The notes under the pieces are model-generated. The model had not been told where the DNA came from, did not search any database, and saw only the letters and a program-made list of their open reading frames with translations. Made by a program: the position numbers and the translations under genes. Shown piece by piece: positions 47,085-59,134 of a stretch of DNA of 64,000 nt. The first letter of the stretch is position 1, and every line of letters starts with the position of its first letter. Origin of the DNA: Phragmites australis (taxonomy: Eukaryota; Streptophyta; Magnoliopsida; Poales; Poaceae); NCBI RefSeq assembly GCF_958298935.1, contig NC_084928.1, positions 21,793,501 through 21,857,500 of the forward strand, given 5' to 3'.

Positions 47085-50000
47085 GCTGCTTGCCGGCATC
47101 GCTTGGTAGTCGCTCATGAAATCGTTACTGTCGAATCGAAGGAGCAGAGCGTGCCAATAACGACTAAGTTTGATTACCTTACACTACTACAGAAATAGGT
47201 TTATATGCCGGTTCATCACTGCCAGTTTCTTACGAGCTGGTAGTGATGGAATATTACTATCGGTTCGTATCATAGACTGGCACTAAAAGGTCATTCAAAA
47301 AGAACCAGCAGTGAAAATCCACTATCACTGCTAGCTCTAGCCACGAACCGGTAGTGATTGTGGATGACAGCTTATTTTAAAAATTCATAATTTTTTCATA
47401 CGAAGTCAGATATGGGTAAACTTTATATCAAAATTGTAGCTCTTGATGAGATCTACAACTTTGTAGTTGAAAACTTTTTCATTTGATATCATTTAGATAT
47501 CCAAATAATCGTTTGAAGTTTTAGACAAAAGATGTTAAAATGATTGCATATGCTAATGGTATCACTAGTACTTATGTGGTGGAATGGTAATGAAGTATCG
47601 CGCGAGCTTAGTAGTTTCAAGTTCGAGTGCCACGAACCACACGCGAGTGTGTATTTCATGCAAAAAATTGTGTGACTTGTGACTTGCGATGGTGCAGGCG
47701 TAGCGGTTCCTCGGGTGCAAAAAATATTTTTTTTTCAAATTTTCCAGCCCCAAAAAGATCGATTCAGCGTCCGACTATCACTACCTGCTCAAGCCTTCAA
47801 TCGGCAATGATAGTCGACTATCACTGCCTGCTGAAAGCCTTCAGCCGATAGTGATAACCCCTTCACTGACGGTCCCCAGATCTGCGATGATAGTCGGGAA
47901 CTATCACTGCCCTTTGCCCACTGCTGGCTCCAAAACCGGTAATGAAACCCCTTTAGGGCCGGCAGTGAAGGAGTTTTTTGTAGTAGTGTTAGTGACGAAG
48001 CAAAGATGGGCTTGTTTGATAATGTCGTCAATAAGTATCTAGAGTACTCTGAAAACATGAGTGAGCATCAAAGGAATGTTGCGGTCAAGATAGCAATGAA
48101 AGCGATCATGAAACTTCACCGAAGCTTTAAGAGAAAGCTTATTAATTAGTTATTGGCCAAAGGGGTGGTGCCCTTCGAGAGCTACAAGCACTTGAAAGCA
48201 GAAGATTGGGAAGTTTTTGATGAAGAACTAAGAGTAGTTCAAAAACAAGAGTGAGGAGAAGAAGCAGCTTTAGGCTAAGAACAAACACAACCACACGACC
48301 AGCGCAACCGGGTATGTGGGGAAAAGGGCAAAATGGCAGGCAAAAAATGAAAAGTTAGCTAAAGATGGCTGTGATAATCCTTGGTTGCAATTCCCAGGAC
48401 GATCGCAATCATATTTGCATGCAAGGGGTGAGTTGTCTGATAGCAGAGAAATCACATTTAGAAACAGCGAAATCCAGTCAATCACATTTAGAAATAGCGA
48501 AATCCAGTCAATTATAGAAAAAGTAAAAGAAAAGGCAACCTAAGCTAGCTAAGATTCTTTCACTGGGTCAAAGAACATGATGTTCTCTCAGCAGTGCTTG
48601 GAACCTCAGAGCACTCAGGATGAGTACGAGGTGTATCTAGTTCCCAGAGCTGGAAATACAGTTTTCCTAAACACCTCAGATCGTATAAGAAGAGGAAGAG
48701 GTCAGGTGTAGTGGATGTGGATGCATTGTTACAGGACATCACCCAGAAATTTTATGCAAATTTCATGCACACGCTTGCAACACGGCGGATAGAGATTTTC
48801 ATCCCAGAGGCAGCTAGCCCTGGAACTACATGGAAGAGTAACTGTGCCTCCAAGGAGATCGATCAACTAGTAGCCAACATGACTGAGCCAGATACGATTG
48901 ACCTACTAGAAGGGGCCATGCCCTGCAGCCTTGTAGTCAGGCCTGGTGGGTATCAAATGGAGGTTGCAAGGGACCAGGTGCTTCCAAAAATTTATATCTT
49001 ACATACGGTTTCGATACATGATGGCTATGACGTGGTTATGGTGGACATACATAACAATGCTACCCATCATGTGTTGGAGCTTCCCCTCCCCCAAATGATG
49101 AAGTCACAACTCTAGGTGAAGCTCTTTGTCAAAGGATCCAATGGAAGAGGGGCAACATCGTGGTCTCCAGTGCATCTCACTCTGGACGAGCTTCAAGTGC
49201 ACCGCCGCCACACCCCTCACTTCCAAATAAGATAGCTTCACTGCCTTCTTCTCCTCCCGAGAAGCTAGCTTCACTGCCTTCTTCTCCACATCCGGTAGCC
49301 TAACTTCTAGCTCCAATTTCATCTCGCCCAAAGAGCCCAAAGAAGAAGAAAAGAGAGCCGAGAAGAAAGGTTCTAAGAAGCAAATACTGAAGAAGTCGAA
49401 GGCCATTGTATCGGTGAAGAAGTCCATAGACATTGGAGAAACGTGGACTCATGCCCACACAAAATTCCAATATGGGAAGCCCTTGATGACGGTAGATGAC
49501 CTAACAAGGGTAGGATAAGCATGTGTCAACCTGTATAGTTACTAAATGTAAACATCTAGAGACACCAAGGCTCACCATATTCATACAGTACAAATGATAT
49601 CACTTGTTAACTGAAGATGGCTTCTTTCATAAGTGTTTCAATAACTTATATGACCTCTTCAACCTTGATGCCATAAATGTATCGTTATTACGGATCTTCA
49701 CATTGTAAGTCCCTTGAAACTAGACATTCATTAATTAAAACCACTAAGTCTTAAATCTAACAATTTTCTTATCTGTAGACACTTGATCAAAGAAACAAAG
49801 AAGAAGGAGCCCATCAGATTTCTTGACCTTAAGGCTATTTCAGTCTCTGTCATCAAAGCATGTCGACTATGTTGTGGACTATGTAGCTAGCACAATGTAA
49901 CACTATTCCAAAATAAACTACATGTTGGGCGCCCACAATACACTGTCATTGGATCTTACTGGTCATTTGCCTCAAGTAGAACTTGGTGTGGTACCTCGAC

Positions 50001-50139
50001 TCATGAAGACTAGTAGGACCAAAAGGCAAACTTGAAGGACTCCTCGACGTGTAAGTTCTCATGGCTTAGTTTACATATTTAACTTTTCTATCATTCAAAT
50101 GTTCCCTAATCGATCACTCTTTATGCAAGGCTTTTGACA
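47085..50139 (+). pseudogene. Decayed CACTA Transposase_24/Ulp1-type gene, interrupted by a mini-CACTA
   Basis: Runs parallel to 61220-63450. Matching parts include CCAATAACGACTAAGTTTGA before and GTGACGAAG...NMSEHQ after the mini-CACTA at 47182-47988; KRAKWQAKNEKLA; YKKRKRSGVVDVDALLQDIT; TIDLLEGAMPCSLVV; a Ser/Pro/Lys-rich stretch; and remnants of the C-terminal protease exons (IRFLDL, YMLGAHNT). Stops, indels and the loss of the GGHW histidine motif show it is dead. A 31-bp duplication sits at 48450-48512. The copy stops abruptly inside a protease exon at 50139, where the duplicated segment begins. Orientation and exon order match the second copy. Confidence 0.8.
47182..47988. mobile_element. 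Mini-CACTA element, TSD TTA
   Basis: 807 bp with inverted ends CACTACTACAGAAATA and CACTACTACAAAAAAC and identical TTA flanks (47179-47181 and 47989-47991). The paralogous sequence at 61250-61275 has the uninterrupted site (CCTTAGTGACGAAG), confirming both borders and the duplication. Subterminal motifs of the form CACTGCC/GGCAGTGA occur in both orientations. A degenerate A/B-box pair is at 47577-47587 and 47619-47630. It shares a GAGATCTACAACTTTGTAGT block with the element at 45645. Confidence 0.9.
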
Positions 50140-52738
50140 CATACACGAATACGGACGATATTGTCCCTCACTATTTCTCTTATCCCTTTCGACCAACACA
50201 GCTCAGTCTCAGTCCACATAGCCGTCCTCCTCTTCTCCCCTTGAGCATCGCGTTCTCTCGCCCTAACCACGCCGGCGACAAGTGGCTCTCTAGTTCTGAC
50301 AGCTCACTCGCCCCCTCTCTCCAGCTCCTCACCTACCTCTGCAACCTTGGGTTCTCCTGCACCGACCTAGCCGCCGAGAAGCCCCCTTGCTCTATTTCGT
50401 GCTGCCCAACTGCCGCCGCCTCTGCTCCGCTGCTCGTGCTGCTCGGGTAGCTATGAATTCAGGGAGGCCCAAATGTCCCCTTAAATCTCATCCCACATCG
50501 CCCTCCATGTAAGTAACCACAATCCTAGCTCTTGAATCACTTGTGCCGTCGATTTTTGTGCTTGTATCGCCTGTTCTTGCTTCTATTGTCAGCTGATAGC
50601 TGGTCTATGCAGCACCGTCTGCTATCGGGGTTATACTGCAACACCGTCTGCTTCATGGCTGCTCTACTCTTTTCGCTTGCAAGTTGTGGCGTGCCTCTTC
50701 AAATGTCCCGTTCCACTTGAGGGCTTTGCAGATAATTCATGTTTGCAAATATAACACCTAACATACCTGACACTTACCCATCTTCCTCTCTGTAGAACCT
50801 TTCAAAGTCATGCTAAACTTCAGAAGTACCGGCTCTTGATCTTTTAGAGCCAGTGCTTGCTGATACGTGTGCACTTGTAGAGCCTGATGATGGAGGTGCT
50901 GCGGCATCACCTGCATGTGAACCAACCGGAGGTTCACCATCGGGTCTATTATCACTTGCAGCACTGGTATCAAAGGGGCCGTAATTCCCTGTGAGTTCTT
51001 AGAGAGAAAAAATCATGACGATGGATATATTATGATTATGATCATCGGCATCCATGATCAATGTCGAATGGCAGTAAGAAAATGCAAATATTCAGAGTTA
51101 GAAATAATCAATTAATAAAACTAATAATAAAACACAAATGGACAACAATGAAAAAAATCACCAGGATTTCTTCAACGTCAAGGCAGTAGGATGACGGTTT
51201 TGGAATTACTCAGATTTTTTGCAATAATTCAAACTAATTTTACCAAATTATCGTTAATTCTCAAGAACTTTGAGATAAAAATGAGAGGAGGAAACAAGAC
51301 CGTAAATAGTGTTGCTGGTGTGCAATGGAAGGGCAAGGTGATCCTCTATTTATAGGTGAAAAATAGTGATTTTTACAAAAAAATTCAAATTTTTTTGGAG
51401 CTCAAACGGTCACAAAACGACTACAAAATTCAAAAATACCAGGTTAACAAGTTAAACGGATCGTTCCAGGTCTATTTAACTCGTTAAATCCGGGTGCTCC
51501 CACGTACCGTCCGTGCCCCCACGTGCCTCTGCATGCCAGGCCCACGCACAACGGCTACAGCCGACCTAGGCATGCCCGTTGGGCCATGCCGCGCCGGGCC
51601 GGCAGTGTCGCTTGGGCCGTGCCGCGCGTGTGCCGCTTATACCGACCGTGCCACCTGGGCCGGCCATGCCTCCTAGGCCTGCCGTGCCACCTGGGCCGGC
51701 TGTAGCTGTACCGGGCCGCTTGGGGCGATGCGTGCTCAGGCTAGTTCGGGCCGTGCTTGTGCCTGCCTGGGTTGGGCCATGCTCATGCCAGCCCGTCGTG
51801 CCACGCGCTCAGCCTAGACACGACCCTGGACCTCGTACCGTGCCAGTCTGACCCGTTTAACCTCGGGCCGGGTCGTACTTATAGTATCGTACTTTGGGCC
51901 GACCCAGTAAGCACGATCTATTTATACATCTTTATACTGGGGTTTTAAAATATCTCTCTGCTCATTTTTTTTATTAGCATGATAATAAGATAAATTGACT
52001 TCCTTGTATGCTTCAGATCTGATCAATAACAACAATCTCCCCCTCCAGTAAACCCCAATCTCTCTCACACACACGTACCCGGAAATGGAAAACAGGTCCA
52101 TGAGCAAAACTTACACCCGCAGGTCCAGAATCAACCGCCCAGACATGCAAACGGCAGCGGAATTAACGAGAGATTCTCGTGGGTTTCACCGCGCGCGCAG
52201 CAGCCACAAGCTAGTTTTCAGCGGGCCTGTCCGTCTTGGTCACAAGGTAGCCGCCGGAGCCATCCCTTTCACGTCCACGCGCGGGGACAGGGGCCACTTC
52301 TCATAAATGGAACCGCTGTACAAAAAAAACCGTCTGGCGGACCGGTGACACGTGATGGCGAGAGAGAGGACAAGGACGTCTCGAGACGTAGGCAGATAAT
52401 GTTTCCTCAAATGACTGTAGGGACTAAGTACAGTTGCAAGATGGGTGCATGGGCCACCGGATGAAAAGTCCCTTCTGCCATTCATTAGCTAAATTCAAAG
52501 AAGAAAATTACTTTTCCGAAAACATATTCAGAAAAAGAAATTTCAGGTGACTTTGACGGTATCCACACAGAGCTTTGGTCTCTTTTTTTTTTATCGTTTT
52601 TCAGCTGAGCACCCGAGGCAACAATAAGAACTAGAAAATTTAGGACTAAAGGAGTTCAGTGGCACTACAACCTGCAATTTAAATGTCACCATTAATTTGC
52701 TCCCTCTCACACTCTCTAAAAGGATCACCAACAATATA
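50140..52738. repeat. Segmental duplication, copy A
   Basis: 2599 bp, starting CATACACGAATACGGACG and ending ACCAACAATATA. It aligns in the same orientation with 55151-57471. Copy A has about 240 bp (near 50422-50660) and about 31 bp (near 50267) that copy B lacks. It contains a hAT relic (about 50740-51940) and a conserved block at 52080-52500. The left junction cuts into the CACTA pseudogene. Confidence 0.85.
50740..51940 (-). pseudogene. hAT transposase 5' relic with GC-rich end (in copy A)
   Basis: On the minus strand a GC-rich terminal region (51905-51480, many GGGCC and GCACGG) is followed by a TATA-like CTATTTATAG near 51350, an ATG (MDADDHNHN) near 51060, and an exon reading NYGPFDTSAASD, GSKRSRAGTSEV, a stop where Trp is expected, and HDFERFYREEDG. 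The last part resembles the start of a BED-type zinc finger in plant hAT transposases. Catalytic exons are absent. Confidence 0.5.
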
Positions 52739-53773
52739 GATAACTATAATCTATACTAGCCATACATATGACTAATAGATAATACTAACAACAAACTATT
52801 TTTAAAATTATATAGGCCCACGTTCAATAGACTACAAGATCAATTTATTAAATGAGTAACGCTATCTACTTAGTTAATAATCTAACTTGTATCCCTTATA
52901 ATTACTCTTTTCTCCATAGATAGCGTTGCAACTAGTTGATATGTGTTGTCCGGCATGCCCTTATAAACCTTTGGGTAAGGTAAGGGTATTAATGTACAAA
53001 TGACCACGTGAGTGAAGAGCCAAAAGAAAATTCAATTTGGAGTTTGATGCATTTACCTTTATTCGATTTTATGGATTTTTCCAGAAAAAAATATCCTCAT
53101 TTAGTTTTCTTCCATCCATCTTCAAATCCAATTAAACAAATCGTGCTTCAAAGATATTTTACCCCATAATGTCTCAGCAAAATATTGCGAATCTTGTACA
53201 AATTTTTTGAAGCTTCACATACTTTTAACTTACTTTTTTCTCTCCTTGAGTTAATTAAAATAAAAAATCTACATCTAACGACAACCTTTTCTTGGGCCTA
53301 AACTGATCTCTTCAGGGCTAGCTCATCTTCTTCCTGGCCCAGGTCCCTGAAAGGGGCCAAGTTGCCTCCAGACTTGTACCGTTTTCAGCTTTCTAGTTTT
53401 TTTTAAATAATTACAATACAACTTCCGGTCTCTGTACCAATATGACGTCAAGACATCAAGAATCAATATATAGCTATTTTATAAATATGAGCACACATAT
53501 CAAGTATAAAACTTAATCTTAGATAGACATGTGCTACCAGAAGAACCCTAATCAACTACTATCACTTGAATTAATTCATTCCTCTAAACGAAACCGAGTC
53601 ACTGGCCAATCTCCTTGGGACCGGACAAACCACAGCCAGGTGGTGCTCACAAGTCTAATAGGATGTCAAACACAATGTTGCACAACCGCTGTCAAATGTG
53701 CTGAGGAAATCAAGACCCAGATATCCCTAAAAAAAAAAATCCAAACCCAGATATTCTATCATGTGCTATGTAA
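52739..53773. other. Sequence with no gene recognised
   Basis: AT-rich. An inverted pair AACGCTATCTA (52858-52868) and TAGATAGCGTT (52917-52927) suggests a small inverted-repeat element, but its ends are not clear. Nothing else supported. Confidence 0.35.
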
Positions 53774-54734
53774 GGGGCCGTTTGGCAGGATTCTCAAGCC
53801 CGAAACGGGAGAATCGCTCGATCAGAGCTCGAGAAGCATTTCTATTTGCACTGAGCAAGAAAAATGCCTGAAAGGCCATTTCGTAGGAAAATCGCTCCAT
53901 CCCCAACCCACAAAGGAGGCCAAGCCTGTACGTTTCCTCGCCTCCCTCTGTGACTCTAGTCGAGACTCATGCATGCCCTGGGCTAGGAATGCACTTGCTG
54001 CCCTCCCTGGCACCCGCTCACCGGTGCTCCGACGGCGCTAGGCCTGCTCCGGCAACAGATCCTGAGGACTCTCTTTATCCGCAACCGGATCTCCTCATCC
54101 CATGGCAGCAATTGTAAAAGGAGGCGACACAGTGGCTCGTCTCCATCCTCTCCGAGCAAGGTTGGTTCTGCTACAACTCCGTTTCTTCTGGTGTATGATT
54201 AAATGATTTGAACTACGATAATAATGAGCCGATTCGTCTGGTATGTGCATGTCCATTTTTTTGCTTAATATATGTGTACTATGATAGTTGTGGATGGCCA
54301 GCCTATTTTTTTTCGTGATGTATGCGACTGTGCTATGATTTGTGCACGAACCTATAGTATTTGTTACAGGAACTTGTTATGAATTTGATGTATGTCAGTT
54401 ACCATGTGTGTTGTTATAGTCTTTAGCTTTTAATGTACTTATTATTCTCTAGATGTCCAGATTACATGCATGCATGGTATATTGCAGCAACAGATAGAAG
54501 GGGTGAAGGAGGAGAAGAAGAGAGAGATGAGTTGGATGGAGAGAGAGAGAGTGCTCTCCTAACAATTTGAGCCTGCGTCCGCTACGGGTACATTGCTCCG
54601 TTCAACCAGCACTCTCTTTTTTAAAATCAGAATTCAACAAGCTAACCAAACGACGATTTCATAAGTAATTCTAGAGAAAAGTTTCGTGGGTGAAACCAAA
54701 TCTAAAACTTTTCTTAGAGAATCCCGAACAGAGC
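53774..54734. mobile_element. Possible degenerate DNA transposon with GGGGCCGTTTGGC ends
   Basis: Begins GGGGCCGTTTGGCAGGATTC after TAA. The right side read inward is GCTCTGTTCGGGATTCTC, a partial inverted match. Ends of this type occur in Tourist/Harbinger-like elements, but no matching TAA is seen on the right and the body is unremarkable. The frame at 53529-54041 is not supported as a gene. Confidence 0.3.
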
Positions 54735-55150
54735 AAGATGACAACCGATTATTTACATGGCATGCCTATCTTGATTGCACTCGTATCTAATTAACAGAAC
54801 CTAGTCCACTCCACTCATTCATTGCAAATTTGAAATCTCAATACATAGCTTTAAAATTTTACCTAGCAACCATAAAACAACGTATCCATTTGAGAACATA
54901 AACAAGTTCATTAAAAGACATATTTGAGGATTTGCCACTTTAAAGAGTAGGTTTTCCTTATTTGCCATAGTAAACATGGTTCTTGACTGGGTTATGTGGA
55001 TTTATACCACTGCAACTTGGCCTATTCAGAAGAATGACACTCAAATTTTGAAACTTTGAAGAATGCCACAGTAACTTTGCAATACACTGAAAAATGCCAT
55101 ATTGGCCATTTTAAAACGTTTTGGCTTGAATACCAGTGCGTATATCCATT
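54735..55150. other. Sequence with no gene recognised
   Basis: AT-rich, with repeated short phrases (TTTGCCA, GAATGCCA). It ends exactly where copy B of the duplication begins. Confidence 0.35.
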
Positions 55151-57471
55151 CATACACGAATACGGACGATATTGCCCCTCACTATTTCTCTTATCCCTTT
55201 CGACCGGCACAGCTCAGTCTCAGTCTACATAGCCATCCTCCTCTTCTCCCCTCGAGCATCGCGTTCTCTCCAGTTCTGATAGCTCACTCACCCCCTCTCT
55301 CCAGCTCCTCACCCACCTCTGCAACCTCGGGTTCTCCCGCACCAACCTAGCCGCCGAGAAGCCCCCTTGTTCTATTTCGTGCGGCCCAACTGCCACCGCC
55401 TCCGCTCTACTCTTTTCGCTTGCAAGTTGTGGCGTGCCTCTTCCAATGTCCCGTTCCATTTGAGGGCTTTGCAGATAATTCATATTTGCAAATATAACAC
55501 ATAACATACCTGACACTTACCCATCTTCCTCTCTGTAGAACCTTTCAAAGTCATGCTAAACTTCAGAAGTACCGGCTCTTGATCTTTTAGAGCCAGTGCT
55601 TGCTGATACGTGTCCACTTGTAGAGACTGATGATAGAGGTGCTGCTACATCACCTGCATGTGAACCAACCAGAGGTTCACCATTGGGTCCATCATCACCT
55701 GCAGCACTGATATCAAAGGGGCTGTAATTCCCTATGAGTTCTTAGAGAGAAAAAAATCATGATTGATGGATGTATGATGATTATGATCATCAGCATCCAT
55801 GATCAATGTCGAATGGCACTAAAAAAATGCAAAAATTCAGAGTTAGAAATAATCAATTAATAAAACTAATAATAAAACACGAATGGACAATAATGCAAAA
55901 AATCACCAAGATTTCTTCAACGTCAAGATAGCAGGATGACGGTTGTAGAATTGCTCGGATTTTTGGCAATAATTCAAACTAATTTTACCAAATTATCGCT
56001 AATTCTCAAGAAATTTGAGATAAAAATGAGAGGACTAAACAAGAGAGCAAATGGTGTTGCTAGTGTGCAATAGAAGGGCAAGGTGATCCTCTATTTATAG
56101 GTGAAAAATAGTAATTTTTGTAATTTTTTTTGAATTTTTGAAGCTCAAACGGTCACAAAACGGCTATAAAATTCAAAAATATCAGGTTAATAGGTTAAAC
56201 GGACCGTTCCAGGCCTATTTAACTTGTTAAACCCACGTGCCCCTGCGTACTGTCCGTGCCCTCAGGTGCCTCTACGTGCCAGGCCCACGCATAATGGCTA
56301 TAGCCGACCCAGGCGTGCCCGTTGGGCTGTGCTGCGCCGGGCCAGCTCTGTCGCTTGGGCCGTGTCGCGTGTGTGCCGCCTATGCCGACCGTGCCACTTG
56401 GGCCGGCCATGCCTCCTGGGCCTACAGTGCCGCCTGGGCCAGCTATAGCCGCACCGGGCCGCCTGGGGCGACGCGTGCCCAAGCCAGTTAGGGCCATGTT
56501 TGTGCCTGTCTAGGCTAGGCCGTGCCCGTGCTGACCTGTCGTGCCACGCGCTCGGTCCAGACACGGCCTAGGACCTCATATCGTGCCGGCCTAACCCGTC
56601 TAACCACGAGCCAGGCCATACCTATAGTATCGTACTTTAGACCGATCCAGTAAACACGACTCATATAGATATCTTTACAACGGAGTTTCAAGATATCTCT
56701 CTGCTCAATTTTTTTTATTAACATGATAATAGAATAAATTGGCTTCCTTGTATGCTTCAGATCTGATCGATAAACAACAATCCCCCCCTCCAGTAAACCC
56801 AAATCTCTGTCACACACGTACCCGGAAATGGAAAACAGTCCATGAGCAAAACTTACACCCGCAGGTCAAGAATCAACCGCCCAGACATGCAAACGGCAGC
56901 GGAATTAACGAGAGATTCTCGTGGGTTTCACGCGCGCGCAGCAGCCACAAGCTAGTTTTCAGTGGGCCTGTCCGTCTTGGTCACAAGATAGGCGCCGGAC
57001 CCATCCCTTTCACGTCCACGCGCGGGGAAAAGGGCCACTTCTCATAAATGGAACCGCTGTACAAAAAAACCGTGTGGCGGACCGGTGACACGTGATGGCG
57101 AGAGGACAGGGACGTCTCGAGACGTAGGCAGATAATAATGTTTCCTCTTGTAGGGACTAAGTACTGTTGCAAGATGGATGCATGGGCCACCCGATGAAAA
57201 GTCCCTTTTGCCATTCATTAGATAAATTCAAAAAAGAAAATTACTTTTCCGAAAACATATTCAGAAAAAGAAATTTCAGGTGACTTTGACGGTATCCACA
57301 CAGAGCTTTGGTCTCTTTTTTTTTTTTCGTTTTTCAGCTGAGCACCCGAGGCAACAATAAGAACTAGAAAATTTAGGACTAAAGGAGTTCAGTGGCACTA
57401 CAACCTACAATTTAAATGTCACCATTAATTTGCTCCCTCTCACGCCCTCTAAAAGGATCACCAACAATATA
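55151..57471. repeat. Segmental duplication, copy B
   Basis: 2321 bp, from CATACACGAATACGGACG to CACCAACAATATA, direct to copy A. The internal gap relative to A is bounded by short GCTCT-like repeats, which suggests a deletion in B. It carries the same hAT relic (about 55490-56700, minus strand) including the same stop codon. Its right edge abuts the CACTA-derived region. Confidence 0.85.
55490..56700 (-). pseudogene. hAT transposase 5' relic (in copy B)
   Basis: Same arrangement as in copy A: GC-rich end, a TATA-like sequence near 56095, and an exon reading GSKRSRAGTSEV followed by the same stop. The shared stop shows the gene was already dead before the duplication. Confidence 0.5.
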
Positions 57472-57511
57472 ACGTGAAAAATAAATAAAGAAAAAACGAA
57501 TAAAAAAGACA

Positions 57512-57935
57512 TAATTTAGTGACGAATTATCACAGTACCCGTCACTATCGTCTCTGGTCAGAACCGGGTGTATACCCATCACTTATAATACAGAATAGGT
57601 GACGAGTAATAATATTACCTGTCACCTATAATATAAGTGACAGATAACGATTAAAATTGTCACCTATAACCTGGTCATAAGTGATGGTTTTGCCAGCATC
57701 AGTCATAAATGACGGGTGACAATTAAAACCGTCACCTATAATCTGATCATAAGTGATAGTTCTGCCGGCACCAGTCATAAGTGACGGGTTGTACCATGAC
57801 CCGTCACTTATGACATGGCATAGGTGACGGGTCTCCCTGATCCAGTAATAAGTGACGGGTCGTAATATGACTCGTCACTTATGAGTAGTAATAAGTGACG
57901 GGTTATATTATCACCCGTCACTTATTACTTACATC
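57512..57935. repeat. Subterminal AGTGACGGGT repeat array 1
   Basis: At least ten copies of AAGTGACGGGT or its complement, often paired into near-palindromes (for example 57890-57926). Same family as at 13342 and 16338. Confidence 0.8.
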
Positions 57936-57938
57936 TGT

Positions 57939-57947
57939 TATATAAAA
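57939..57947 (+). promoter_or_regulatory. TATA box of the TNP2-type gene relic
   Basis: TATATAAAA directly after the first repeat array and about 400 bp before the relic's ATG, with a likely intron between (acceptor TTGTAG at 58346). The position fits a CACTA transposase promoter. Confidence 0.45.
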
Positions 57948-58346
57948 CTAGCTGCCAGCCACTATGCGTGCTAAATAGTAGTCAATAGTTCCGCACGATA
58001 GTTGTGGCGATTTTCTTCGGTTCTACTAGAGACTCTCTAATATTTTGTTAATTTGAAGTTTGAATTGGTGCTAGGTCTTTGAAGGTTTGTATTTCCCCCT
58101 TTCCTTCTCCTCTCATCCCTATTTGGTAGATTTGTTGTGCTGTAAGTTGTAATCGGTCATTTTGCATCTTTATCCAAAATCTTAGTACAAGTGAGTTGTA
58201 TTAATGTTACATTTGGTACTAGGTTTGGTCGATCTACCACGAGATGCCACAGATCTAGTGTAATTGTTGGAGATTTTAATCACGTGCTTAACCACAAAAT
58301 TAATGTCACTATTAATGAAGAATAAATGTTTTTACATTAATTGTAG

Positions 58347-58936
58347 ATGACAGACAGAAGTTGGATGTACCTCGAGACCCGGACTTGTATAGAGTACCTG
58401 AGCGGGGTGAAGCATTTCATGAGTGCTGCCTTGGCGGATATAAAAGATCGTGGTATAACGGTAACATACCAGAACAGTGGTGTCCGTATAGAAGATTATG
58501 ATAACGACATGCAGAGGGGCACATACTATGGTAAATAGAGGAGATCTGGGAGCTGAACTACTTGGGATTCAAGGTAGCCCTGTTTCAGTGTCGTTGTGTA
58601 AGTGGGGCAAAGGGCGTCACTAATGACAAATATGGGTTCACTAGTGTTGATCTCACACATGTCGGATACAAGTCTAAACCCTTTGTACTCGCTAAAGATG
58701 TTCGCCAAGTCTTTTATATGACTGACACAACAAAGAAGAAATTCCATGTGGTTCTCGCTGGGAAAAGACGCATCGTCGGAGTTGCAAACGTCGTTGATGA
58801 GGAGGGATTCAATCAATTCGATGAAATCCCCCCTTCTGCTACTGCAGTCGTGCCACGCCTTTCACCGATCGAGGAAACTCCATACATCCGGCCCGACCAT
58901 AACGAAGGGATCCATGTCAAGAAAGCGCAAAAATGA
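58347..58936 (+). pseudogene. TNP2-family CACTA transposase relic: N- and C-terminal domains fused, core deleted
   Basis: MTDRSWMYLETRTCIEYLSG opens a transposase-associated domain, the N-terminus of TNP2-type proteins. About 32 residues in, it passes directly into RGITVTYQNSGVR, YYGK and, after a one-base deletion near 58532, WELNYLGFKVALFQCR, YGFTSVDLTHVGYKSKPFVL and FHVVLAGKRRIVGV, the DUF4216 domain from the C-terminal part. The catalytic transposase domain, several hundred residues, is missing. The frameshift adds a stop at 58536. It ends at 58936. It cannot transpose anything; at most it would yield a short N-terminal peptide. Confidence 0.8.
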
Positions 58937-59134
58937 CGAATTTTAATTTCAGTGTGAAATTTGTAATATTAATGTCAAATTTGTAATATTAATGGAAAAT
59001 TTGACTTTTAAGTTATTTGAATTGTTAATGTTAATGTCAAAATTGAATTTTAAGTTTCACAGTTATTTGAATTTGTAATATTGATGTCAAATTTGAAATT
59101 TTAATATTAATTTAAAATTTGAATTTTTACTTCT
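58937..59134. other. AT-rich 3' tail of the TNP2 relic
   Basis: Short repeats of AATTTGTAATATTAATGTCA follow the stop codon. No gene. Confidence 0.5.

Noticed and set aside
53529..54041. 170-codon plus-strand frame
   Set aside because: Spans the start of a possible DNA transposon and has no domain.
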